Shown here: positions 51,536-64,000 of the stretch, piece by piece
Numbering within the stretch: position 1 is the stretch's first letter
Layout: each line of letters starts with the position of its first letter
Made by a program: the position numbers and the translations under genes
The notes under the pieces: generated by a model
The model's database searches: none
Told to the model about the DNA's origin: nothing
What the model saw: only the letters and a program-made list of their open reading frames with translations
NCBI GenBank assembly: GCA_023846275.1
Contig: JAIUJO010000071.1
Coordinates: 2,335,846-2,399,845 of the forward strand
DNA length: 64,000 nucleotides
From: Vanilla planifolia
Taxonomy: Eukaryota; Streptophyta; Magnoliopsida; Asparagales; Orchidaceae
Reading direction: 5' to 3'

Positions 51536-54500
51536 AAATAAATTGAAGCGATAAAAGTAATACTAAATCAAAGCAATGTAGTGGATGAGATTATAATTAT
51601 AGTTTCATTGCAATGCGACCAACTTAAAGAAAAACATTTGATGAAATGAGACAAATTTTTGGGGAAAGTTAACATCTTAAACACAAAAGAGTTCTATTGT
51701 AGTAACCTTGATCATTAAAAAGAAATTTAAATCAACATATGCTATATTGCACACAAAATACAACAAACTAAGATGTTCAACTATATCAAAATGAAAATTT
51801 AGTTGGATCTAAGTTGTTGAGATGAGTTTAATGATATTTACTTCGTCTAAATAAGACCTAGTCATGAATTTCCAAAGCAAACAAGAATAAATAATAACAA
51901 ATTGTTTTTTAAATATTAGGTAATCATATAATCAAAGTAAAATCAAATATATCGAAATAAAATAACATAACCAAATCTAAGACATGTAAACAACACACAA
52001 TAGGGGATTTGGAGTTACACTATAACATAATAAAAACTAAGACAAATTATAAATCATGCCAAAACAATATAAAATAAAAAATACTTAACATATATAATTG
52101 AAAAACTACTTTGATAGAGCTTCTTAGGATGAGCCGATAACCACTGCCATAATTGGACCTTTTAGCATATTATTGTGAATTTTTAATGTAAATACGTATA
52201 TATAATAACAAATTACTACTTCGACATTAAGTTAATATGCACTAAAGGTTAAACAAGATAAGTTATAGTAATGTAATATAACCAAATTAACTATATATAA
52301 AGGTCATAAAAGAGGAGATATAGAGTTTAACTATAACATAACGAAATAAATGTGAATGCTTTGAATAAATGAGATAAATTGTATGAGAAATTGACATTTC
52401 AAGATACTGAGAAGATCAATTAAATAATCCTTAATTTCCTTAAATTTCAAACTTGATATGAACGAAAATATCTCATATTATGTGCTTAAACCTTCAAAAA
52501 TTAAATATTTTAAAAAATTTGAAAATAAACATTTAATATGATATAGCTTTTTATGATCAATCCAGCAATAGTTTTATCATCTCAATGATACATTGTTTAG
52601 AATTTCTAATAAATGCCAAAGTGAATAATGTAAAAAAATAATAATAATTTCTTATTTTAATATTTAGTAAATATATAATAAATATGATATGAAACAAATT
52701 AAAGAAATGTAATATAAAAAAAATCAAAGTGTTGTAAAAGCTACATAATGGGAGATTTATAGTTAAATATTAATTTAACAAAATAAAAAAAAGATTTGAG
52801 CAAATGCAATAAACTCTATAGAAAAGTTGCATTCAAATTCATAAAGAAGATTGAGTGTAAAATTTTAGATCATTACATCATGTATCACTCTAAATAACTA
52901 ATGAATCAAGCAAAAACTCTAGAAAATAAATATTTAAGAATATTAAAATATTTAAAAATATATATTTAATTAAATAGAGCTTGTCAAGTTATGTTTAACA
53001 ACATCAATTTTTTTATTTATCCTTGTTTTAAATTAAAGTAAATTTATAGTTACTTTTAAAATATTATGTATATATATATATAAGATAAAATAACATAAAT
53101 AAAAAAAATTAAAAAATTTGAGATAATTTATATGTGAAAGTTGCTTTATAAGATAATAAGGACATAGGGCTGAGGCAAATCCAATGACATTTGCTTCATG
53201 TCAATCGGACCTCGTTCAGAATTTGTATGAATTAAAAAAATAAATAGCAAGAAATTAGTATTTTAATGTAAAATAATTATACCATAAGGTTGAAAATAGA
53301 TAAATTCAAGCATGTAATATAACCAAATCGATCTAACATGAAAGGAACATGATAAGATTCATTGTTTTATATTATAACATAAAATAATCAATGCAAAATA
53401 ATTTTAAGAAATATAATAAACTTTATAGGAAATCTTCATCCCAAGTTTGTGAAGAAATTGTGTGTAACGTTGTTGATCATCACACTAGGTACAAATAGAA
53501 CTTTCTCATAAGCAATTCCAAAACTTTAAAAAAATAAAAATATTTTAAAAAATACATAATTGAAAAGTTAAATAGATAGTGACTATAGAGATGAGTCCAT
53601 TGTAGTATATTTCTTCTAATATGACCTCAATTAGAATTACATTGAATAATAAATTTTTATTTTAATGCTAAATTGGGATTGTATGAAGCAATGCAATATA
53701 ACCTAATCAAAGATAAATAAAGATTTTATGATAAAAGATTTAGTGATCATATTAATATTACGAATTTAAAGTAAAAATATTGGAGAAATGTGATAAATTA
53801 TATTAGAAAGCAACTTTCAAAGATACTAAAGGGATCAAGATTAGAATTCTTAATGATCTAATTAGGTATGAAAAAAATGCCTTATAAAGTATTTTAAAAC
53901 TCTACAAAATAAAATATTTATTTTGATAGAGCTCATTGAGATGTCTTCAAAGATGTTTATTTTCTCTTAATTGCATCTTATTACTAATTATTGTGATATG
54001 CCAAAGTAAATATGCATAAAAAAGAATAATTTCTTATTTTACCACTTTAAATACACTTTAAAGAAAACAATTTGAAGAAGTAAGACATATTGCATGGGAA
54101 AGTTTTATTCTAAGATACCTAGAAGATAAAGTGTAAATCCTCGAAGGTCAAACATAGTTTAAATTCAATTATCTCATAAAGGATGCAAAAATTCTATTAA
54201 AATGTAATTTAAATAACTATAAGTGATTATAAGTTATTATTTTAAGATTAATTAAATATATATTTATTTTAAAATAAGATAAACTAAAAAAATATAATAT
54301 AGCCAAATATAAGAGATGCAAAGGTAACAAATGAGGAGAATTAGTTTGTCATATAATTATAACAGATACAAAGAAAATCAATTATAAGATATTTGATTAT
54401 CAAATCATTTACGAAATTAAATATCTAAAAAAATAAGCCAATACATTGCAATAATAAAATTTAAAAATGCACTATCTAATATTTACTTTGATATAACTCA

Positions 54501-57500
54501 TCTAGGTGAATCAAATGACGTTGTTTCATCTTCATCAAAACTTATTTGTATTTACTTTAAATTACAAAAGAAGGCAAGCATAAAAAATAATAAATTATTA
54601 TTTTAGTGTTAAGTATATATATACATTTTAATGCAAAAATGAGATAAATATATTCAGTTTAATTTACACAAATCAAAGCCTTACAAAAGTTAAATGAGAT
54701 GAGATTTTGAGTTCCATAGTAATATAGTAAATTCAAAGAGAAGAATTTGTAGAATTGATATAAATTATATAGGAAAGATTCATTCCAAAGAACTAAATGG
54801 ACTAAATGTTGCATCTTTTTTTATCAAATCAGGTACGAATTAAAATCACTTATAAATTATGTCAAAACATTAAAAAATTAAAATTCAAAATATAAAATTA
54901 AATAATTAATTGAATAGACCCCATCCACAAAAGTTTGAAATTTTTCATCTTTATTGAACCTCATTTAGAAGTATCGCGAGATGCAAAAATAAATAAGTAT
55001 AATAAAAATAAAATAATTTTTGAATATTAAATAAATGTTAAAGCTATGTTGTTATAAGTTGAAGTAATATGATATAAGAAATTGAAATGTTTAAATATTT
55101 GAGCTAAAGTGTCTCCAAAAATTTTCAAGAGGCTAAGCAGTATATCCTTGACAACTAAAAGATTGATGAATCAAAATATCTTGTAAAATGTTCCAAAAAA
55201 ATAAAATATTTAAAAAATATACCAAGGAATATTTACTTGGGCAAAGTTAAATGAATAGAGCCTAATGACATTTGTTTCATCTAACATCACACCTTGTTTA
55301 GGATTAGTATGACTTTGCAATGTAAATATTAAAAAATATTTCATATTCATGTAACGTAAATATGTATATTGATTTTCAAATGTGAAAAATTAAAGAAATA
55401 CAATATAACAAAATCAAAGTGTTGTAAAGGTGAGATGATATTGGGTTTTGAGTTACATAGTGATATAACTAAATCAAAGTAAAAAATTTGAATAAAGTAT
55501 GTAACTTTTATATGAAGAATTAAAAAATTCTAGGGTTATCAAGCATAGCATTCTCGATCAACAATTCTAATACCAATTAAATTTTCTCAAACAACATGCA
55601 AAATGAAAAATAGTAAAATATTCTACAAAATATAAATAAATATTTAGTTAGATAAAGCTCTTCCAGTTATGTAGAATGATGTTAATTTTATCTCAATAAG
55701 ACCTCAATTGGAATTACTATGAGTTACCAAATTAAATACTAATAAGCAATGCTAACTTGAAATTTTAATATAAACATAATAAGATTTAAGACTAAAATAA
55801 GATAAATTAAAAAAAGTATAATATAACAAAATAAAAGTAATATAGAGTATGCACAAAAAGTGAATTATGGTTTGGTTGTAATATATCCAATTGAAAGTAA
55901 AAATTTTTATAAAATAAGATAAATTGCATACAAAAGTTGCATTCTATGATCTATGGAGATCGAGTGTGGTGTACTATATTGTAAAATTATGTAGGAATTG
56001 AAATGACACGAAGCATGCCGACACTATAGAAAAAAAATATTTAGAAAAATGAAATTGAATTTTTAATTTCACATAGCTCATTGATATTACTCCAATGATA
56101 TTTTTTTATCTATATCAAGCATCATTTGGATTTATTATAAATTAAAAAAAATAGGCATAAATAATAGTATATTATTACTATTAAAACTAAGAAAATATAT
56201 ATTTAAGATGAAATAAGATGAACAAATGAAATGTAACACATCAAAATCAAAGCGATGTAAAGGTCATGGAAGTGAAGAACTAGAGTTCCTTAGTAATTAA
56301 ACCAAACCAATGAAAATATTTTGTGTTAAATGAGTCAAATTATATGATTAAACTACTTTCCTTGACAATAAAGAGACCAAGTATAACATATTTGATTATC
56401 AAATCATGTTTGAATGAAAATTATCATGTAAAAAATTCCAAAAACCTAAAAAAATAAAACTTAAATATATAAACATGAATATTTAATTTGATAGGGCTCA
56501 TCAATGGAAATTCAAGGACACTATTTATCACGATCAGAGCATGCTTAGAATTATTTGGAATTACCAAAGTAAATAAGCATGAATAATAATAAATTATTAT
56601 TTCAAGTTAAATTAATTACATTTTTAAGTTAAAATATGATAAATTAAAGCAATGTAATATAAAAAATTAAAGTTTTGTGTAATTCACACTAGAGAAGATT
56701 TAGACTTTTACTAAAATATAAACAACACAAAAGGAAAATTAGAAGCAATCCTATAAATTGTATGAGAGAAGTTCACTCTAATATACTATTGAGATCTTGT
56801 TTGGTGTGCACAATTGTAAAAAGAGGAACAAATTTAAATATCTATTAAATCTTACCAAAATTGTAGGAAAAGAAATACTTAAAAATTTAGAAATAAATAT
56901 TTAAATTGATCAACCTTGTCAAGATGATTTCAACAACGTTTTCTTCATAACAATTGGACCTCATTTCAAATAAATGCAAGTTACCAAAATAAATAAGCAC
57001 AAATAAAAATAAATTATTTTCTTGATTATAATAAAAATTAGATAAACAAAAAAATGTAGCATAACAAAATAGATATGAATTGAATCTAATAAAACCTACA
57101 AAATTAATAAAAAAAAATATTTATTAATATAGATAAAAATATTTAATTAGATTAGTCTCACCAACATAAGTTTGATAATGTTTTCATCTTCATTAGATGT
57201 TATTTGGAATACTTTAAATTACAAAATAAAGTAAGTAAAAATCATTATAAATTTTTATTTTAATATTAAATAAATTTATATAAAATTAACAAAAGAAAAA
57301 TTAAAATAATCTATATATCTAAAGCAAAGCGCTGTATAGGCCACACAAGACATGATTTGAAGTTATATAGTAATATAGCAAAATCAAAGAGTTAACTAAA
57401 AGAATAAGATAAATTGTAATATAAAGTTGCATTTGAAGTTATTAAAGAGATTGAATGTAACATCATCAAAATTAAAATATGATAGGAATTCAAATATCTC

Positions 57501-58149
57501 ATCAAGCATACAAAAATTATTGAAAATATAAAATTTAAAAATATATAAATGAATATGTAAATGGAAAGCACACACATGAAGGAAAGCTAATGATAATTAT
57601 TTTGTCTTTATTAGCCTTCAATTTTAATTACTAGAAATTACAAAATTTAATAAATACAATAATAAAAAATTATCATTTTAATATTATGGTGATTGAGTAT
57701 AACATCTTTCATCACAAAATTAGATAAGAATCAAAATGACACCAAAAAATAACTAAATATAATAAAAAAGTATGTAAAAATATTAAAATAAATATTTAAT
57801 TGGATGTAGTTTAGTGTGATGAGTCCAACAATATTTATTTCGTCATGTTTGGACCACATTTCCAATTATCAAAAATTGGCATAGTAAATAGGTATAAATA
57901 AAAATAAATTATAATTATAGTAAATATATATGTCAAAGGTAAAAGAAATTAATTGAAGTGATATAATTAAATAAATCAATGTGATAAAAATCTGACACGA
58001 GTGGAGGTTTTAAGTTATGGAGTGATATGGCCAAATCAAAGATAAAAATTCAAAGTAATAATGTAAATTATAAAAGAAAATTGTATTGTAACACACTAAG
58101 GAGACTGAATGTGACATCCTTAATCATGAAATTAGTTAAGAACCAAAAT

Positions 58150-58275
58150 GAGAAATGATAAATTGAGAAATACAAATTGAAGTAATGTAATATAATTAAA
58201 TTATTTGTGTATAGAAAATATATATTAGAATTGAGAAATGATAAATTGAAGTTATGTAATATAATTAAATTAAAG
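58150..58275 (+). repeat. Local duplication of about 70-83 bp
   Basis: GAGAAATGATAAATTGA occurs at 58150 and 58233, each followed by TATGTAATATAATTAAATTA or its close variant. It duplicates the 3' quarter of a satellite unit. Confidence 0.75.
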
Positions 58276-59140
58276 TGATTCAAATGTGGCATATGAGGAG
58301 ATTAAGAGTAACAAAGTAATATAATAAATTAAAATCAAAAGATTTGGAAAAAATGAGATTAATTGCATATGAAAGTTGCATTCCATAACACTAAAGGTAC
58401 CTTGTACAACATCATCAATAATCATAAATGGTACAAATCAAATTATTTCTCAATGTATTCAAAAATTATAAATAATAAAATATATAAAATTATAGAAAAG
58501 AATATTTAATTGATTAGAACTAATTAAATCAATTCATATGATGATTATTTCATCTCAATCAGACTTTGTTTAGAATTACTATTATTTGCAAAATTTAATG
58601 TAAAAATTGTAATAAATTATTATTTAAATTTAAGTAAATAAATATTAAAAATAAAATTGAATAAATGAATGCAATGTATTAAAGCAAATCACAACATATG
58701 AGAGTGCAAATAAAGTATCAAATTAATACAAAAGAATTAAAGAAAAAAATTGAAAAAAATTTATGAAATCTGTGAGAAAATTGCATTCTAAAATACTAGG
58801 GAAATCGAGCATGGAAACTTTCATTGTCAAGTCAATTAAGAAAAATAAGTCTCATAAAATGTGTGAAAGCTATAAAAAATCATAAATATTTCAAATTGTA
58901 TATTTAATTATGTAGAATATGTTAAGATTAGTGCATCAATATCTCATTTGGGCAAATCATATCAATTTTGGAATTACTATTAGTTATTATATCAAACACT
59001 CATAAATAATAATAAATTAGTTTTTTATTATTTATTAAATATTTATTAATGTTGAAAATATATAAATTAAAATAATGTAATAAAACCAAATCAAAGTTAT
59101 GTGAAGTTTACATTATAAGAGATTTAGAATTACATAGCAA

Positions 59141-59245
59141 TGCTTAGTCATCAAAAAATAATGATGTGGAGTGTGAAATAATGATGGATGAGAAATTGGC
59201 ATTCCAAGGCAATAACAATGTGGAGTGTGAAATGCTTAGTCATGA
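59141..59245 (+). repeat. Local rearranged duplication
   Basis: TGTGGAGTGTGAAAT occurs at 59165 and 59220, and TGCTTAGTCAT at 59141 and about 59233. The two motifs are in different order in the two copies, which suggests duplication with template switching inside one satellite unit. Confidence 0.7.
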
Positions 59246-62200
59246 AATAAGTACGAATAAAAATATTATGTAATTCTTACCAAAATAAAAGAAAATAAAA
59301 AATTTTAGATATTAAAAATGCAAATCCCACTTATTTGAGCTTGTCGAGATGAGTCGAATGACATTTGTTTTGTATCTGTTAAAGTTTATACGGAATTACT
59401 TCAAGGAATGTAGCACAACCAATTAAGGGCAATTAAAGGATGAAAGATGAGATTTCGAGTTATAGAGTAACATAAGCGACCAAAATTAAAAACTTAGAAA
59501 AAAGGGGATAGATTATACGACAGAGTTGTATTGTATAGGATACTATGGAGAACAAGTAGAAGATGTTGGATCATCAAATGATGTATGAGTTAAATTTCAT
59601 GATAAAGATATGACAAAATCCTAAAAACTATAATATTTTAAAATATTAAAATAAAGATTTAATTCTAAAGAGCTTGTTGAGGTGAGTTCATGGATGTTGC
59701 TTCGTCTATAATAGACCTCAATAGGACTGACTAGTAATTACCAAAGTCAATAATCATAAATTTTTAAAAGAATATTTCTTTAATATTATTTATTAAATAT
59801 TAAAGCAAAAATGTGATAAAAAGAATCAATTTAATACAACCAAATCAATGTTTTGCATGAGTCACGTTAAAAAATTAGATAAATTGCTTTGATAAGGTTC
59901 ATTACAAGATACTAAAGAGACCGAGTGTGGCATCCTTGATTATAAGTTCATTCATGAATTGGAATATCTTTTAGATTGTGTTAAAGCCATAAAAAATTAT
60001 TTAAGAGTATAGAATAAATATTTAACCTAATTAACCTCATCAATATGGGCCCAAGAACTTTTTTCACCTTAATTAGAAGTCATTTGAATTATTATTACTT
60101 AGCAAATTAAATAATCATGAACAATAATAAATTATCATTTTAATTTTAAGTCAATATTTGTTACAATTGGGATAAAATGAAGCAATAAAGTATAACCAAA
60201 TCAAGGTGATGTAAAGATTACAAGAAAGGGGATGTATAGTTTGACAACAATATAATCTAATCAAAGCAAAACCTCTAAAAAAATGACATAAATTGTTTCA
60301 AACATTTGCATTCCGTGACACCAATGGGATTGACTGTAACATCCTCTATCCCCAAATCATGTATAAATAAAATTTCTCATAAAAGGTCCCAAAATAATAA
60401 AAATAAAATATTATAAAAAATTATAAAAATGAATATTTCAAAACGTTGTGCTCATCAATCATCAACTACAACATTTTTTCCTTGTTTGGATGTCGTTACA
60501 AATTATTAAACATTGCCATATTAAATAAGGAGAATTTTTGACAAATTACTTTGTTAACATAAAGTAAATATATATTAAAACTAAAATAAGATAAATTTTG
60601 GCAATCTAATATAATAGAGTCAAAGCAATGCAAAGGTTGAATGAGCAAAGATTTAAAGCTATATAGTTATAGAACTAAATAAAAGAAAAACATGGTGGAA
60701 AAGAGATGCATTGTATAGGAAAGTAGAACTCCAAGACACTAAAGAGAATGAGTGTAAGATAATAAGGAGATTAGTGTAGCAACTTTAATAATCAAATCAG
60801 GTAAAAATTGAGATGAATCATAAAGCTTACAAAACAAATAATTAATTAAATATTTTTAAAAATGAAAAACTAATGTTTAATTCGAGACATCTCCATCAAG
60901 GCTTATTTCATATCAATCAAGCTTGTATGCAATTTAAGAAAACAATCGAATAGATTAGAGAGATTAATGATAAATTATTTCAAAATATTAATTAAATATA
61001 AATTACAGCGATAATGAGATAAATTTAATAGAACATTTGGAGAGCAAAAAATTTTGAAAAAATGAGATAAACATTAGAAGAAAAATTTATTCAAAGATAA
61101 CAAAGATATATAATATAAAATCTTTGATCATCAATTGAGGTATGAGTTTCAAATATCTCATAAAGCCTACTAAGGTCATAGAAAATAAAATGTGCATAAC
61201 CTTAACAATTAATATTTAATAGGATAAAGCTCATCCAAATTTGTTGAATGATGTTTGTTCTCTCTATTAAACCTCATTTGGAAATACTATAAATTACTAA
61301 AGTAAATAAGCATAAATAGCTCTAATTATTATTTAATTATTTAATAAATATATATTAATGTTAAAAAACTTTTTAAGTAATCTAATCTAGTCAAATCAAA
61401 GCAATGAGATTATCAAATAAGAAGAAATTAATAGTTACATCATGATATAACCAAATTAAAGTATAAAATTTGACATAATAAGAAAAGTTATTTTTAAAAA
61501 TTGCTTTCCATGGTACCAAGGAAAATGAGTTTGACATCCTTGATTATTAAATCATGTGTTAGCCTAAATATCTCATAGAAAAATCAAAATTCTATAGAAA
61601 AAAATTTAAAATTATTGAAATATATATTTTTTTAGATAGAGGTAATTGATATAAGTTCAATCACATTGTTTTCATCTCCACTTTACCTTTCATAGAAAAT
61701 ACTAATAAATTGAATAGAAAATAAGAAAAATTGATGCAATGTAATCAGAAATACAAGCAATGTAAAGGTCGGATAAGAGACGACTAAGAGTTAAAAAAAT
61801 AATATTTTAAAATTTAAAGAAAAGAATTTGAAAGTGAGAATCAATTCTTAGAAAAGTGGAATTATAAGATTCTAAAAAGTTTTATTGTAATATCCTTAAT
61901 CTTCAAATGTAATGCAAATTAAATTATCTTATAGAGTATGCTATAATGAGGAAATGTAATAAGATATAAGCATTTTAATAATGAGTAAATATATATTAAA
62001 ATTAAAATGAAAAAAATTAATGCAATGTAGTAAAAAAAGAGGAAAGTGATATAAATCTATAAGAAGAGTGGAATTGAAGATTCAAAGAAATAAAAAATTA
62101 GAAATGAAAATTTTGAAGAAATGTGTTAAACCTTTTGGGAAAATTGCATTCTAAGATGCAAAAAATAGTGCTTAGTGAGATTAAGCACATTGACAATAGT

Positions 62201-64000
62201 CTAATGACAATTGTCGTGTCTTAAATATAACACATAGAATTTTTTAAGATTACCAAATTAAATATAAAATAAATTATAAAATTTATTACTTTTATAGGAA
62301 GTAAATATATACAGCAATTGAAATGACATAAATTGAAAAATAGTACAATAAGAAAATTAAACTGATATAAAAGCCACATTAGAAGAGATCTAGAGTAATA
62401 ATGTAATATAAAAACCCTAATAAAAAAATTTCAAAAAATTAGATAACTTATACTTAAATGTTGCATTCTAAGATACTAAGGAGTGTAACATCCTCAATCG
62501 TCAAATAATATATAATTACAAATATTTCATAAAAGATTGTAAAAATAAGATAAAGAAAACCTCTGAAAATAAAAAAATAATATTTAATAAGATAAAGATT
62601 GTTAAGATGAGTACAATGATATTTATTTCATTTTGATCTTACCTCTTTTTGAATTGCTATAAATTACAAAAGAAAAAATTGTAATTAATAAAATTTATTG
62701 CTTTAATATTAAGTAAATATCTATTAAAATTAGAATGATAAAAATTAAAATAATTTAGAATAGCTAAATGATGCAATTTAAATGTCGAATTAGTGGAGAA
62801 TTACAGTTATAGAGTAAAAAAAGTAAATCAAAGCAAAACATTAAAACAGTTAGATAAACTATAAGGGAAACTTGAATTCTAACATGAAGAGGAGATCAAG
62901 CGCAACTTCCTTAATAAGCATATAAAAAAGTAGAAATGGCTTTCAAATCATGCAAAAAAACCAAAAAAGTAAATTATTTAAAAAAAGAAAAATAAATATT
63001 TATTGGGGTAGAACTCCTCGAGGTAGCTCTACTGACATCAAATTTCATCTCAATCAAAACACATTTGAAAAAGAATTTCAACATAAAAAATGAATAAGAG
63101 AACTTAATGATAAATTACTTTTAATAGTACATTAATATTTGAAACTAAGCTGAGATAAGTTGATGAAACAATTTAGAGATACCTAGTAGTTTAATGAAAT
63201 CATTATAAAAAATTTGAAGAATAGAGATAAATTATTTTTGAAACTTCTATTCTACCAAACTAAAGAGATATAGTGTAACATCCTTAATCATCAAATTAGG
63301 TACTTGCCAAAATGTCTCATAAGTCATTCCATTCGAAAATTAATTATATTTTGATGAATGGCATTTAGTCAATCTAACATCATTAAGAATTACTTAGAAT
63401 TACCATAGTAAATAATAATAAATTTGAGAAAATTAATATTGAGATATTTGATAATTATTTATTAAAGATAAAAAAAAGTTAATTAAATAAAAGTAATATA
63501 ATGAAATGAAAGTGATAGGAATATTATATGTGAGGAGATTAAGAGAGATATAGTGATATAACAAATTCAAGGGCAAAAATTTGACAAAATGGGATATATT
63601 AAGAAAATTGAATTAAAAGGCACTAATGAGACCAAGTGTGACATCCTCAATTATCGAATAAGGTATAAGTCAAAATACTCAAAAAGCATGTAAAAACCCT
63701 TATGAAAATGTGGAAATTAGTATTTTGTTGAATTAAGCTAATCGGTATAAGTGCAATGACATTTGTTTCAATTCCATTAGACCTTGTTTGTAATTATAAT
63801 GAATTAACAACTTAAATAAGAAGAAAATAATACAAAATTATTATTTTTTGTTTTAAAAAATATATAATATAAAAGAAAATAGATAAATTTATGAAATTTA
63901 ATTCAACTAAATACATGCAACACATTAGTCACATGAAAAGAGATTTAGTGTTACAAATTAATAAACAAAATCAAGAAGAAACATTTAAGAAAATGAGATA

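Larger units (their letters stand above)
51536..64000 (+). repeat. AT-rich ~360/420-bp satellite, fifth segment
   Basis: Direct-orientation array running off the right edge. Clear landmarks lie near 52395, 52829, 55941, 56355, 56774, 58380, 58785, 60310, 60729, 61505 and 61862. Consecutive spacings among these are about 360 or 405-435, and the longer gaps span several units. Several units carry deletions (around 52045, 53150 and 54370). No coding region is seen. Confidence 0.88.

Noticed and set aside
1..64000. CRISPR array or bacterial gene cluster
   Set aside because: Repeat units are hundreds of bases long and diverged, with no spacers and no bacterial coding density; the context is a plant nuclear genome.
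1..64000. CENP-B box in the satellite unit
   Set aside because: The unit is too AT-rich and I saw no TTCG...CGGG-type motif recurring at a fixed place.

Overview
This window comes from a nuclear plant genome, most likely a flowering plant. It is a gene-poor repeat domain, and I see no intact host gene. The plant assignment rests on a Ty3/gypsy chromovirus with an initiator-tRNA-Met primer site, a remnant of a plant-type L1 LINE, and a very AT-rich long-unit satellite. The species cannot be named from the sequence. Most short reading frames here are chance openings in AT-rich or pyrimidine-rich DNA.

Layout. (1) An old, strongly diverged tandem satellite occupies 1-1670, 9137-22535, 24141-30645 and 49301-64000. 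Its units are about 360 or 420 bp, and by eye there are about 90 of them, all in one orientation except an inverted block at about 50580-51535. (2) A complete LTR retrotransposon sits on the minus strand at 1671-9136. It has two LTRs, a 5-bp target duplication, primer site, polypurine tract, TATA boxes and recognisable Gag, protease, reverse transcriptase, RNase H, integrase and chromodomain-like regions. (3) A 1.6-kb unidentified non-satellite insert lies at 22536-24140. (4) A foreign block of about 18.7 kb at 30646-49300 interrupts the satellite. It begins with about 0.5 kb of unassigned DNA, then about 10.8 kb in which pyrimidine-rich blocks (C+T on the plus strand) alternate with extremely AT-rich blocks. 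It ends with about 7.3 kb of more ordinary sequence that contains a decayed LINE reverse transcriptase at about 45361-46850.

The retrotransposon is the only coding unit of substance. Its polyprotein is broken by a 1-nt deletion in reverse transcriptase near 5551, an in-frame TGA in the integrase zinc finger at 4337-4339, and a frame change in Gag at 7425-7428. It is therefore probably non-autonomous, although its LTRs differ by only a few percent. Its protein signatures look closest to the CRM (centromeric) chromovirus lineage, and its pol frame runs through the polypurine tract into the 3' LTR, a trait I associate with CRM elements. A CRM-like element inside a long satellite suggests centromeric or pericentromeric DNA. 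That is an inference.

The main structural discoveries are: a 60-bp module that is absent, single or doubled in different satellite units and explains the two unit lengths; the inverted satellite block; the clustering of insertion and inversion breakpoints in one part of the unit; and the strand-asymmetric pyrimidine/AT domain.
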